From: Erpobdella octoculata
Taxonomy: Eukaryota > Annelida > Clitellata > Hirudinida > Erpobdellidae
Reading direction: 5' to 3'
Assembly (NCBI GenBank): GCA_963978895.1
Contig: OZ022245.1
Location: forward strand, 28,092,620 to 28,156,619
DNA length: 64,000 nucleotides
The notes below the pieces were generated by a model. The model was not told where the DNA came from. It saw nothing but the letters and a program-made list of their open reading frames with translations, and ran no database searches. The stretch's first letter is position 1. Each line of letters starts with the position of its first letter. Both the position numbers and the translations under genes were made by a program. Below are positions 1 through 14,139 of the stretch, in pieces.

Positions 1-1750
1 CGACAAGCCTTGCGATTGGCTGCTCGATCACTTCTTAGAACTCCGGTCGGACTGCGATCCACTGGTGAGCGAGACGACTTTTCGTAGATGGCAAAACAGC
101 AACCCGCTGGTCCGGGTATTTCACCCCCTAAACTCGCCCTATAACTTAGTAGCGGGGTTACCAGGTGTTGCCCGGGGTTTTCCGAGGTTTTTCTATAGTT
201 TTTCTCTCTCGCCCACCTGACTTGTCCTTATGAGTTAAGTAATTTTTTGATCTTTTTCTCGTACGGAACAGTTGGGCCCCTGCAAGACACACCGACAGAT
301 AATCAAGCCGTCTCTTTTCCAACATCTCGGAACGCATTCTTCTCTCACTGGAAAAACGCAACGAATCAAAGTTGGATTTTAGATTTTTATCGTTATCATC
401 ATCGTCGTCGTCATCATCATCACCACCACCACCACCACCATCATCATCATCACCACCATCATCATCTTCTTCATCGTCGTTATCAAATATCGACTTTTTT
501 AATGGTATTCGAAAAATTCATTCAGTTTTGTTTGTTTGTGAATTCTAATAAAAAGCATGTGGAACAGATGTCGATATCAATTGTTTCTTCAGATGTCTCA
601 GTTATTTTATATTTAAATACCATACTCAATACTCATCATACATGTGTGTACTACTGTATACGAACGTCCGTGTGTTTGTCTGAATATTTGTACGTATGTC
701 TTTGTATGTCTTTATATGTTCCTCTTTTCTTCGCCAGACTTATTTGTTAGTGTGAAATTAATCACGCTATCAATAAGAACTACCTTTTTTTAGTTGAATG
801 TCCTTTCTCGATAATAAATTATTCATTCTACCAACTCTTTCGCACCTCCCTAATCACAGGCCAAGGACTTCGTGGGCGAGACCAACTTCGTCCCGCGGAC
901 TAGGCGGACGAACCCCCCCGCAGTCATAGACACGAGCCTCAAGAAGTACTCGACCTTCACCTTGCAGGAGATCTACGACTACCACAGCTTCGAAGAGAAC
1001 TTTTTCTACTGGTCGTACAACCCAGCCGAGCAGGACTACGTGGTCATTAGATTCACCGAACCGGTAGCCATTGATTGGTCGGCTTCTATGTTTATTGCTA
1101 TAATGTTTTAGATTATTATTAGTATTATTATTGCCAATTATTTTTTAAATGTTTACATACCTTATTAATAATTTTTGAAAATTACTATATGTTATCATTA
1201 TCATGCATTATAAATAGTTTTTGAAGATTGCAATATATCTAAACACCGTCCAATGAAAACATCATCTCAACAGGTATCTAATACAGAGCGGCACACCTGC
1301 TCACGCTATGGACACCTTCCGCAGCGTCGTACTAGAGGTAAAACCGCTCAAGCTGAGCCGGAAAAATGAAACCGAAAATCAGTACATAATGGTCGACTCT
1401 ATAAACAACAGCAGCCTTAGCGTCAGCGGAAAACAGGGAACTTTCGAGGGAAGATTACAGCAGAGCTTGGGACCAATAGAAGAGTTGAGACTCAGGTTTC
1501 TCACCGACAGCCAATACTGGCTGGCCATTCCAGAGGTAAATTAGGCTCATTATCATATTTTATTAACTTTATGATAATTTTTTTTTCTACGCTTGTGCAT
1601 CCCTGGTGAACGGGTTTAATATTCCAGTGCAACTGTGAGAGAGAATAACCCATTATTATCGGCGTGTCATTATACTTTCGTTTTCACTTTCAGATTTCTT
1701 TAACAACATTCAACGTTTCTTCTTCGTGGTTCAATTCAACGACGAGGTGA
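1..1750 (+). CDS. MGAT4-type (GnT-IV, GT54) N-acetylglucosaminyltransferase, 3' part
   Basis: This is the C-terminal part of a Golgi type II enzyme family that adds beta-1,4-GlcNAc to the alpha-1,3-mannose arm of N-glycans. Five exons keep frame: 1-64 (entering from the left), 272-370, 860-1077, 1274-1535 and 1694-1750 (TGA 1748-1750). What I see: WLLDHFLELR in the first exon, then KPSLFQHLGTHSSLTGK, NPPAVIDTSLKKYSTFTL and a C-terminal block with LGPIEELRLRFLTDS. All are co-linear with vertebrate MGAT4A/B as I remember them. The TGG codon split across the 1077/1274 junction aligns FTEPVAIDW with the family without gaps. The donor after 370 (GTTGGA) is weak. The catalytic domain is mostly left of the window, so activity cannot be judged. 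Paralogue A, B or C is not resolved. The gene converges on the protocadherin. Confidence 0.87.
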
Positions 1751-2402
1751 CACCAGGTCATATTCATCCTCGCTGTTTGACCCCGAAGTTCATCACCTGT
1801 CATCCCTTAATACAAGTTTCGACAGGTGTTAAGCTATCATCTTCACCACCGCCAGTGCTATTAGAATCCGTTTCCAATTATATTTGCCATGTGATCTCAC
1901 CTGATGTTATATGTTATCTCTGTAGTAGTCGTCGTGGTCATCATCGCCATCATCATCAGAACTATTACCATCACCACGGTCATCATCATCATCACTGAAC
2001 ATCATGTAAATTTACTAATGTGAAGTTGTACTTTTTCTTGCATGTATGTGTGTGTGGTGTGTGTGTGTGTGTGTCTGTGTGTAAGTTCAGACGACCGTTA
2101 GGTAAAGAATGGCAGGTATTATTGATAAAAGTATTTGACCTTTCCCAACGGTTCGTTTATTTTTTTAGAACTAATTTATTTATATTGCACATCCCTGATC
2201 AAACTCAATTGTTGTCCATAACTTACTATTTCTCTTTCTATGTTCCATTGTATAACTGCAGTCTTTTCGTTTGTAACGTTTAATATCTGTTCTGTAAACA
2301 TATTTGTTCAGTAAGGTTATTTCGTATAAAATAATTTTGAATTAAAAACAAACAAAAAAACTAATTGATCGCGGGTGTCGTTTTGTTGTTGATTTTTTGA
2401 TA

Positions 2403-2502
2403 AAGGATCGGAACCAATCGAAATCGGATAAGAACCGATCGAAATCGGACATATACCGATCGAAGACGGATAGGAACCGATCGAACGCGGAACCGATTGG
2501 AC
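2403..2502. repeat. Tandem repeat, about 24-bp unit
   Basis: About four diverged copies of a unit built around GAACCGATCGAAATCGGA. The ORF through it (FDRFLSDFDRFL-like) is only the repeat read in frame. Confidence 0.7.
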
Positions 2503-2789
2503 AAGTATCTGCTCCTAAAAACCGACGCATGTATTCAATCGGGGAAAACTCTTAACTATGTCTTATGTATGTTATTTGTATTTAAATACATGTGAGTCGA
2601 AAAAATACTGCTATCACAATTGACAGTTTGAATTCTTTGTTTTTTTTAAATAAGTTAAGAAAAAACGATTTACAGAAGCAGGAATGTAAGCACTGTGTGT
2701 TTTTAAGTTATATAGCGGCGAATGGAAAAACTTTTGTTGGATATAATTAGCTGGCGTTGTTATAGTTGTATTTAGAAGCTGTATATTTA

Positions 2790-3011
<222 letters not shown>

Positions 3012-3144
3012 GTATAAGATAAATAATTGTAATTAATAATAATGTTACTTAAAAGTAGAAAACGAGTAAAAATTGGTGATAAAATTTGAGTGAAATCCAA
3101 TGTCAGATGCGCACGTCAGCTGTTTCTGAGAGAGTGTTTCATCG

Positions 3145-6100
3145 TCACACGTCGTGGTACCAGAGATAGCGCGCCACAGAGGACTTTGGTAGCGAAGTCG
3201 TCAACGGAGCTGCTGAGGTCGGAGTTGCTATGGCAACGTTCGAGTCTTTCCTGATGTCGTACGATCTCATACTGGACTTGCTGGGAATCGTCAGGAACAT
3301 TTGACTTTCGATTCCTTTGAGCAGAGAAGCCGTGTCGTATTTCTGGAAGCTTCTTCGGCTGAACGGCACTCCGCCGCCAGAGCCGATAATATCTGATTCG
3401 CACCCTCTGGCGAATCTTCTTGAACTGCTTCTGACCATCGCGTCGCCTACTGCTGCTGAGCCTGCCCCGTTGCTGGCGAGAATAGAGCCTGTCGCTCGTC
3501 TGTTGGGAGAGTAGACGCACGGGTCGTGTCTGCCATCTTTGGTCGCCAAGGAACGTTCCGAATGTCCTCCAATGGGTAAGGTGTTTGATTTAGACATTCC
3601 CGAAGTTTCCATGTTGTCATCTATCTCGCCAATGTCGGATATCTTTGAGATGGGAATAACGATAATAATAATAACATTGAGCGTTGTTTAAAATCCCTGG
3701 CGAACAAAAAAAAACACCGCAATTTTTCATATTCTCGACTAATCCTCAGATTTATTTGTTTATATTATATTAATTTAAATATATGTTTTAATTAATTTTA
3801 CAAAACTGTTAAAAAATCCTCAAGTAATTTGATTAACGCGCGTAACAAAAAAAGTTGATAGAACGATTTAAAGCTTCGTTGGAACGTTGCGCCAAAAAGC
3901 AATCAGACTGAGTTGAATTACTCCACCACCATAAAAACAGCCGACGACTAGGAAAGTCTATCCCTTCCCCCTTCTCCCTTCCCAAGTTCCCCCATCACTG
4001 GTGGCACGGACGTCGTACGTGTCTCGCCAGCTTCCCCGGTCGTGTTAACGTCCGTTCAGATGTGTTAACTAATATAACTTAATGTCCCAAGCTCCGATAG
4101 CACACAGGTGCCAGAGAGATATTTTGACCACTCAGAACTCAGAAATAATTACAGAACCGTGCCGTGGAAATAGAAAATATTTAAATTCAAAAATCGAGAA
4201 AACCACGGCAACAGAATGAAACTTCTTCAGGCAGTATTTTTGCTGATTATTTCTCTCTAATTTTCAACAGTTAGGCTAGCACAGGGTATCAGCAAGTTTG
4301 CGAGAGCCAGAGCTTTAGTCTGATTTAAAAGACCAATTACTCTATCAACAGTCGAACGCTAAACCGCTGTTCTACTGGTATTGCTTGGGCTGGGGTAGCA
4401 TTACACTATATATATATTATTTCACCCTGAAACGGGTGCTAGGTACATATCGATATGAAATGAAAATTAAATGCGGTAATTTATAGAGCTATTTATCTAT
4501 CGATGACTATTGAATGTTATCCATAGAAAATCCTCTAGCAATCTGTTCTAGTCACAGAAAGTCAATAATTACCTTGTGGGAAAGGGCATGTTTCGGTGAG
4601 TACAGGAGACTCTGGGACGATGTCGAAGATGATGTCAAGAGCAAAGAATCGTTCAGTCTACTCTGGCGCTTGAAGTTACCTCCCATTCCTACGGAATTTC
4701 CACCATCGTCATCTACTTCCTCGACTTCATCTTTTCCTGGTTCTTTGTTGTACATTTCCTGAGTTGGAACGGCTCGACTGCTTCTGAAAGGCGCCGGAGT
4801 CAGTTTCCAGCGGGCGATGTTGAAAAAGGTCGCGAGAGTTAGTTTTTTCCTGCTTTTATCTATGCTGTTTCGATTTGAGCTTTCGTATTCGTTTGAGTCA
4901 TTTCTGGCGCGTTCGCTCGACGAAGATTTGTCGAATTGACACGAGGAGCTGCCATTGGTTTTATCGCTCACCCAGAACAGATAGTTGGCTGGACGTGCTA
5001 CTGAGATCTTTGTACAGACGGCTTGGATGATTAACTACAATACGGAATAAATGGCTCCGTAAATAATTATATATAAACAACAATAACAAAAACGTTTTAT
5101 AAAAAGGTATAATATTTATATAACTTACTATGGCCAGGAAAATGGCCATCCCTATTAAGACGCAAGTGAACCCCAAGAGCAGTGGTATCTTCAAGTAGTA
5201 AGTGTCGTCGTGCGATCGGTCGCCATCCTCGTAGTCGGTTGACGCAGGGGCATGCTTTTCGTTCTGGTTTTCCCTCGAGCGAAGTTCGTGCACGCTGGTG
5301 GCATAATATGTCAATCATTTTGATATGTTTAGTTTAATTACTGCATTAAATTTATTTATATACGTATCAAGTTATTTGTATATATATACGTAAATAGAGA
5401 GAAAATTGAATAAGTTCCGGTAAATTATTTTTAAATTCTAACTTCAGACTTCTCAGGTGAGCTACTTCCTGAACGATTTCAATGTCAACTTCAACCGAAG
5501 CGCTGGCTATCTGCTGGACTCCGCTCGTTGCCACGACGACCAAACGGTAATTATCCTTGCCATCTCTTGACCTACTAAGGGGCAAGGTCGTGTAGATGAG
5601 GCCGGTATCCGGTTTGATGTCGAACGCGTTTTCCAAAGCATCTACGACGAGGGGCATGCCTGCTGTAGGCTGATTTTGAGTTTCCGCTCCATCGTATGAA
5701 GAGGAATTCGATGTGAAATTATTCCACAATTCTTGGCTCAAGCTCTGGTTTTCGTAGGTCAATCTTTTTATACTTAAGATGCTATAAGTTGTGATATTGT
5801 ACGGGGCCGTATCCCTATCTGTGGCTTTCACCTGGCCGACTGGGTGCAGTGACGAAAAGTAGTCCCCTCGTAGCTCAAATAGATACCTACGCGCGTTAAA
5901 ATTTTATTTAATTATTTAAGAACAGGTCGAGAAAAATTGCGACTTAGAATAGCCAGTGCAACTAAAATGGAGTTCCCCATAGTGGACATATGAACAAATC
6001 ACTTGAGTTATAAATGTAGGCCTACGGAGAAAACCGCCTTTGTTGAAGTAAGTGTGTTGCTTAATGTTTTTATTTATCGTTTGTATGCATTTTGAAATAA

Positions 6101-9100
6101 CTAAATGTTTTATATATGTATATATTTTTAATCCGGTAGAAAAGATTCGATCAAATGGACCGACACGATTCAAATGACCGGATGTACATTTCGAAGATTT
6201 CCCAGAAAGATTCCTCGTTCGTAACTATTGAGGCTTTCGAGTATAATCGGATTGCTGAATAATTTAAATGTTGATCGAAAAAAAGTAAGTATATGTATAA
6301 ATATAAATATAAATACCGTAGAAGAGATAAAAACAAAATACCGTGGATGAGATAAAAACAACAAAAATACCGGCTTTCGTCGAACTTCGGATCGCAGTCC
6401 TCCACGTCCAGAACTTTCATATAAATGCTGCAAGTCGATTCTAGATAGCCAGCATCCCTGGCTACGACCCGAAACCTGAAGTCGTCCTGAGTCTCTCGAT
6501 CAAACAATTTTGATGCTCTCAGCAGACCGTCTCTCAGACCGACGGATACGGCCGATTCAGAATCGTCTCCCGGGTAGATGTAAAATTCTGTCGTGTTAGC
6601 GTCCACCTATGCCAAACGGCAATACAATTATTATTTCACTGCTCTCTCTCTCACTCTTTTTCTCTCTTTTACACACACATCTATACATACACCAATTGTC
6701 CAGTAAGCAGTATTTATCGCAGCAGAAATTTTTTTAGTATACAAACGTATTAACGTCGCTTACTATATCCGGGTCATAAGTTTCGAATCTTCCAAGGATC
6801 GCGTTCTCTTCGTTGTTCTCTTTCAGGAACAGCTCTTTTGGGCAATCGAGAATCTCCGGTGGATTGTCGTTGACGTCCAAGACTCGGATTGTTATGTCGA
6901 TTAATGAAGATAAAGATAGAATCGGTTCCGAGTCTCGGCAGGTAACCGTCATTCTGTACTCAGCTAAGGACTCTCTGTCTATCGGTTCTATAATACCGAC
7001 TACCAGGTTGAAGTTGCTTGCAGATATTTTTCTGATTCTATATATAGACCGCGCAAAAAACCTTATTAAAACTATTTTAATAAAAATTTATTTTGGTACT
7101 TACTCGAAAGCATAGGATATCCGGTTGTCGATGGAATCAACGAAGCAATTAACAATTCCGCCCATCCCCGAATCGGAATCGATGACGTGTAGCGAGCCGA
7201 TGATCGTTTCCGGTTTTGCGTTTTCTTCTACGTAGAAAACATTTCCAGCGGGAAGATTTCCAACGCTGGCGTTACCGGGAAAACTTCCACTTTCTACTAT
7301 CTGAATTTCCGGAGCATTATCGTTCACGTCTATGATCGAAAGTGAAAGCGAAGCGCTGGCCGACCGGGGAAAATTTCCCGAATCTCGGGCGACGATAACC
7401 AGCACAACACTGTCGTAGGATTCGTAGTCCAGCGGCCGTACGGTGCTCACCCCGCCTGTTTCCGGGTCGATGCTGAAATCGCCGCCATACCGATAATCGG
7501 TCTCGTCGGACAGAGCGTATTCGACTTTGCCGTTCATGTCTGCGTCTTTGTCTAAAGCTCGGACGGCGAAGAAATTAGATAGAATGTTGTTTTCCGGTAT
7601 TTCCATGTAGTGAGGAAGGTTCTGGAAGATCGGTGAGTTGTCGTTCTCGTCGGTTATTCGCAGGTCGACGAACATGGAACCGGTTTTAGGCGGTGAACCG
7701 GCGTCTTCTGCTAGCAACTCCAGCGAGTACGAATCTTTAGCTTCTCTATCAAGAACTCCGTGAAGAAATACTGAGATTTTATCTTCCTTAAAAAAGACAT
7801 TATAAATAACTAACTATGTTGAAAACAACAGAAATCTCTCTGTCTCGGATCAAAATCCAATGCGACTACGAAATTTAAAAACAGTAAGCATAAATATAAT
7901 TTCAGTGATGCTTTCGTACATACCAGCCGATGTTCACTTCCCGGCCATCCGTTGCGTACTCTGCTCTGGTCCCTGATTAGCATGACGGTAAACAGGCCAT
8001 CAAAGGTATCTCTCAACGAGTACTTGACCACTCCGAACTTTGGACTATCCTTGTCAGAGGCCGGTTTGAGTTCCAGTATTTCTCCCTTGGCAGTTGACTC
8101 GGAGACTTCTTGGGCTATGGAAGTGTATGGGAATATAGGCTGGTTGTCGTTTATGTCTAAAATCTCGAACTGGATCTTGATCATGGACTGCGGAGAACTG
8201 TTTCTATATATGATTACGTCTCTCTCAATAATACAGGTTTCCTGCACGTTGACAAATATGATTATATAAGACATACTCAGACTTATATTACAAGTTTTAG
8301 TAAAATAATAACATTAATCAATCAGTTATTTATAAAACTCAGCTATATAGATAATAGACTATTAAGTAAGTCTAACAATATTGATACTTCATAGTTAATA
8401 TGTGGAATGACCTACCTAGTACATTATCTGCACATTTATACCAATACAAAATTATTAATAGATTTATTTGTAAAGAATAGAATTAACAAATAATTATTTT
8501 TAATAAAAAATATTAGAAATAAGTAAAATCTTGAGTTTCACTTCGAAAGTTTGTTTTCTCTAAATCTCAACATCAACGTTATTATCCCGAGGGAATTATT
8601 TCACGCAGAAAATAAACTTAAATAATAATAATAATAATAATAATAGTAATTTTCAGTTCCAGTTTCATCTTTATACTGATGACTAAAACATTCAATTTTG
8701 TTGTTGTTCAAGTTCAAACTTTTTTGCAAATAAACTGTACTGAGATGCGGCCATTTCAGATCACGCATCTGAAATGCGAGGAACATCTCTTTTTTTCTCG
8801 TTGGAAAATAAACGGAAGAACGAAGAAAATAAACAAATGATTTAATAGGGCGCCCTGGTGACAAATGTCTTGAATAATTCGACATTAATCAAAAAAGCTC
8901 CACAGAGTGATTAAACAAATTAAATAAATAAGGAGGAAAAAGAATATATATAATAGTATCGATTTTGTTAGGTTCGTATTTTATATAATTGAAGTTTAGG
9001 TAACATGAGTGCGTGTACCTGATGAATTTATTAAAACATTATTCAGTTATTGGAGATAATACGTCAAAAAATGACGAATTTCTTAAATATCAACACATAA

Positions 9101-9698
9101 TCAATATTTTAATCACCGTTGTTTCGAGATTGCGGCGCTGCTTAATATCGTTACTCAAAAGTTCTAACATACATACATACATACAGACATAAGTTAAGAT
9201 ATTGTTACATGCCTGTATGATGATGATGATAACGAGGAACAATTAAACAACCTTAAAGTCTGTCTTAAATGAGACTTATATAAGCGATAAACATTAATTA
9301 AAAATATAAAAAACATTGAAAATAAAATAACAAAAAATATATATAAAGTAATTAGATTTGCTTACATTGCTCGAGCAGACAGCTTCCCTATCAAGCCTGG
9401 CGGATGTGGTCTTGATGACTCCAGTGGTTTTGTCAATCTTGAAGAATTTCTGATCAACGGTCTTCATGAAAGCGAAAGTGAAATTAGCCGGTTGGAAGTT
9501 TTGTTGGCGCGACGAAGCTGATTCGCTTACTCGTTTATTTGAATCTTTTCTGACGTCACCGATTATCGTGTTCTCGTCAGATTCTTCTTTGACCTGGTAG
9601 CGCAGAGGCAGTTGGAACTTTTGGCTGGAGCCTGCCCGAGCGATTAGCAGTATAGTAGTGGTGATCATTGTTAGTTCTAGTTCGGTTAGTCTATACAT
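3145..9698 (-). CDS. Protocadherin, complete, nine coding exons
   Basis: A calcium-dependent adhesion receptor at the plasma membrane. Exons, in transcription order: 9698-9366, 8241-7924, 7786-7104, 7031-6764, 6606-6371, 5886-5443, 5294-5129, 5034-4573, 3642-3145. They sum to 3,408 nt (1,135 aa) with every phase matching. The start at 9698 precedes a signal peptide (hydrophobic ITTTILLIARAG). About six cadherin repeats follow, with LDREAVC, DINDNQPIF, LDREAKDSY, DENDNSPIF, DVNDNAPEI, DVNDNPPEI and a degenerate last one (DVEDCDPKF). EC1 carries C-x5-C across the first intron, a protocadherin hallmark. A single membrane helix at about residues 796-822 is split between exons 7 and 8. A Ser-rich cytoplasmic tail of about 310 residues ends in YHDV. 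The final acceptor (3643) is uncertain by a few codons, and TTAAG|GAA was chosen for exon 3 because it alone keeps frame. No delta-protocadherin CM1/CM2 motif was recognised. Confidence 0.92.
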
Positions 9699-10099
9699 TT
9701 TTGTTTTTTTATTTGTAATATTCTTAGAATAATTCTTAATATTAATTATTTTTTAAATAACAAGAAACTATTGTTTAATGTCTGTTATGTCATTTAGTGT
9801 TTTTTGAATACAAAATCGGACTCAGATAGACTCGCATTGCCGAAGTCTGGAACGAGACTGAAGAGCAGATGGCAGCGAGTGATGCTTAAAAAACAAGCAA
9901 TAATTTGAATCCGGCGCTGGGCGCTAACGGATGAATCGCGTAATACTGCTTATCAGCACAACACTATTTCCATGGTGACGTTTTCAAACTAAATTTTCTA
10001 GGATCGTATGCCGTTCGTTCGTTCACTCAAAATCCGCTTTTAAGTGCGCCTTAGCCCGGCACGGAGGCGGATATATGCGCGCGAATTTGTTTAAACCGA

Positions 10100-10100
<1 letters not shown>

Positions 10101-10130
<30 letters not shown>

Positions 10131-10576
10131 TGTATGTATGTATGTATGTATGTATGTATGTATGTATGTATGTATGTATGTATGTATGTATGTATGTATG
10201 TATGTATGTATGTATGTATGTATGTATGTATGTATGTATGTATGTATGTATGTATGTATGTATGTATGTATGTATGTATGTATGTATGTATGTATGTATG
10301 TATGTATGTATGTATGTATGTATGTATGTATGTATGTATGTATGTATGTATGTATGTATGTATGTATGTATGTATGTATGTATGTATGTATGTATGTATG
10401 TATGTATGTATGTATGTATGTATGTATGTATGTATGTATGTATGTATGTATGTATGTATGTATGTATGTATGTATGTATGTATGTATGTATGTATGTATG
10501 TATGTATGTATGTATGTATGTATGTATGTATGTAGGTATGTATGTATGTATGTATGTATGTATGTATGTATGTATG
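10101..10576. repeat. (TATG)n microsatellite, 476 bp
   Basis: About 119 tetranucleotide copies with one visible interruption near 10534 (GTAGG). It produces open frames on both strands (MYVC and IHTY repeats), which are not genes. Confidence 0.98.
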
Positions 10577-11334
10577 TGGTTTTGTGTGTGCGAGAGAGAG
10601 TAGAGATTAAATATATAATTTTGAATATTTTTCATTCTCGATTCAGTAAAGAATTGAGCAACAATGGCGTCTGCCATTCAATGAAGCGAAATATTGCATA
10701 TATCATCAACAAAATAAATCTACAAAAGTCCAAAAAAGGGAAAAGAGTCCCGAAAGAAAGATATCTCCCATAACATACAAACAAGCATATTTATATTGAC
10801 AAAAAACACAAATTTAAAAATCAAGTTAACTAAGTAATAATTAAAAACAACCGAAAGAAAAAATTAGATAATTGAGAGTAATGAAGAAAACAAGTAAGAT
10901 TATTAATATTATTATAGTTAAAAAGCATTTATTATAAATAAACTGATATATACATAAATAAACTGATATATACGAGCGTAGAGCGAGGTGAGCGAAATCT
11001 CAAGAAAATTTTAAAAATAATTTTTTGGAGTTTAATTAGAGAAACTGTTCATTTTTTTCTCGATTCGTTTATATTTTTCTAGAAAAAGAGAAGAGGAGAA
11101 AGAAAAAAAAAGAAAAAAATAGATAAATCTCAAATAAAACGGAGATATTTTAATGATGTGTTTTCTGGGGGGCTCCAGAAGACGGAATGAGCATAACGGA
11201 TATGACGAGGCCAATTTCAACGCAACGGCCATTAAAAGTAGACGGTGATGTTTATGGAGTTTTTTTTAAAGTAAATTTTTTAATTATTTTCCAAACCGTG
11301 CTTCAATGGACAACGACTCCAGAATTATTGACTG

Positions 11335-11445
11335 TACATACGTAATACGTAATACGTAACTAGATACTTATATACCTACATACCTAAGTAGGTACTATGT
11401 ACCTAAGTAGTACGTTCCTAAGTACCTACGTACCCACCAAGTACC
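11335..11445. repeat. GTAC/TACGTA-rich imperfect repeat
   Basis: Repeated short palindromic words: TACGTAATACGTAATACGTA, then several copies of ACCTAAGTA and GTACCTA in both orientations. This is an imperfect tandem/inverted array of about 110 bp. Confidence 0.6.
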
Positions 11446-11768
11446 CGTGCTCTTTCGCGTACTCTTCTAATGTAACGGAAAGCGTTTTGTATCGCAATAT
11501 TTTTTTGTTTTTTTTTGTATTTTTTTTAGTTTAAAAAAAACATCTAATTTAATTTTAGAATTAAATTAAGCTGAAAAGATAAGTTAAATTATAATTTCGA
11601 GAAACCCTATAAAAGATTTTCCTCCATTTAATTGGCAATTCGAGTTGTTCTTATTATTTTTATTATTAAGTTATTATTATAATTATTATTATTCTTTCTT
11701 TTTTTTCTTCGACTTCAAGTAGGTAAGCTCTTTGAAATGTCTTCGACGATTATTAGTGCTTGAATTAT

Positions 11769-11995
<227 letters not shown>

Positions 11996-12335
11996 ACTGA
12001 AAGTACGTGAAGGAGATAAAAAACTGATTTTCTTCGATTGCTGGAGACACGAATTATATAAAAAAAACGTGTGAGTTCTTTGATGGGGGGGGGGGAGGAT
12101 GAGTAAAGTTCAGCCCCGGTTAACCCCACAACTCTTTTCATTTTTTTTCTCTTGCTGTATTTATTTTACAAGTCCACTATCGCCTCTTCCACTAAACCCA
12201 CCCGGGGATTTCCAGAAATGGGGCCGTCGAATCTGTATGCTTTATCGCGCTAGCGAAAGTTAAGCTGCTTTGGTGGGCTGGTCGAGTATTGGACGAATGT
12301 CTGAATATTATTTTATTATTACAGGAAGAAGATAA

Positions 12336-12369
12336 CAGCTGTTGAAAATCAGCTGTTGAAAATCAGCTG
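12336..12369. promoter_or_regulatory. Three CAGCTG E-boxes at 14-bp spacing
   Basis: CAGCTG occurs at 12336-12341, 12350-12355 and 12364-12369, inside a 14-bp tandem unit CAGCTGTTGAAAAT. CAGCTG is the palindromic E-box bound by bHLH factors. No promoter is known here, so function is inferred from sequence only. Confidence 0.35.
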
Positions 12370-12538
12370 TTCTTTTTTTTTGTTGTGCGATAACGTTTAA
12401 GTCGTTGAATCGAAATGATACGACACGGCACAATTTTCAACAAAATACAAATTAGAAACACGCGAACGAGAGAGAGGCCGACCGTGATCCCAGAGAAGAG
12501 CGCACGACTGATAGATTGGAAACCCGTCGTCGTCGTCG

Positions 12539-12936
<398 letters not shown>

Positions 12937-13440
12937 ACCTCCATCTGTTTAAGATCTGGTTTAATTAGAGCCAGAAGAAGATCGGCGGTGAAACTCAACA
13001 CAACACACAACGTTCGTCTCCTGGAAACTTCTACAGCGATACACATCTCGTAGTCTCGACCGCAAAAAAATTCACTTAAAAAAGGATGGTGACGTTAACA
13101 GGACCACCACCCCCATCACCACCCCACCCCCTACCCACTTACCACCACCATCATCACCACGACAACAACAACAATGCGAACAAGCGACAACAAGCGGCGG
13201 TTGGTGGGGCGGCCATGTTGTCACGAAGGGGAGATTTGTGTCGTGACCGCTTTTGAATTAAATTCCCGCATCAAGAATCGTTTCCACGCCGGTAAATGGA
13301 AAGGTGCATCCAGGATGGCTCGCTATTTACTCGATGAGACATCTGTCAGACATGCGTACGTGCGTACGTGTGTGCGTGCGTTCGTTTGTGCGTGTGCGTG
13401 GTCAGTACGTCACGCGCGCGAGTGACACTCTGCGTTACAC

Positions 13441-13600
13441 GCATATGTCACTTGAAATTTATTATGCGTGTAAAATATATGAATTAATTACATATTTAAA
13501 ACGCATTAATTAATTAATTACATATGTAAAACACATGAATGAATTAATAACACATGTAAAACACATGAATTAATTACAAATGTAAAACACATTAATAAAT
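13441..13600. repeat. AT-rich tandem repeat, about 33-37-bp unit
   Basis: Four to five diverged copies of a unit containing TGTAAAACACATGAATTAAT. Confidence 0.7.
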
Positions 13601-13729
13601 TATGTCCGTGTGCAACAACACGTACACAAACGCAAACCGGATACACAAACACATTCAAGCACAAGTAGACACAGACAAACCCACGCACACGTTAGATGGA
13701 AATACGTTTAATTTGGAAAAAAGGATGAG

Positions 13730-14045
13730 CGAGAGAGATGGATGGATGGAAGGGTGAATGGATGAATGGATGAACAGATGGATGGATAGATAGATTGATA
13801 GATAGGAGGAGCAAATGGGTGGATGGGTAGATTGATATATAGATAGAACAAATGGGTGGATGGATGGATGGACGGATGGATGGATGTATAGATGGATAGA
13901 TGAAAGAGCAAATTGATGGATAGATGAAAGAGCAAATTGATGGATGGACGGATGGATGGATGGATAGATAGATGGATAGATGAAAGAGCAAATGGATGGA
14001 TGAATGGACGGATGGGTGGATGAAGGAGCAAATGGATGGATGGCT
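13730..14045. repeat. Degenerate (GATG)n with higher-order units
   Basis: GATGGATG runs broken by GATAGATGAAAGAGCAAAT blocks that recur at about 13907, 13925 and 13981. The minus-strand frame reads as HPSIHQFALSSIH-like repeats with no family similarity. Confidence 0.8.
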
Positions 14046-14139
14046 AGAGAAAATAACCTGATTAAGTCAGACGTAACTACATTTTTTGGAATACAAAAAT
14101 CAACCTCGATCTGACTAATTCCCATACGATGATATCGTT

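Noticed and set aside
7810..7880. Possible extra protocadherin mini-exon (VVALDFDPRQRDF frame)
   Set aside because: Resembles a cadherin strand, but joining exon 8241-7924 to 7786 directly keeps frame and gives a complete repeat; including it would break the phase.
10051..10773. Frames of 141-232 codons on both strands (MYVC and IHTY repeats)
   Set aside because: Produced entirely by the (TATG)n array, whose length lacks stop codons in several frames.
13086..13256. 57-codon-region Pro/His/Asn-rich frame, considered as a far-upstream first exon of LDB
   Set aside because: Its only nearby donor is in phase 1, whereas exon 24094 needs phase 2; the His and Asn runs are simple repeats.
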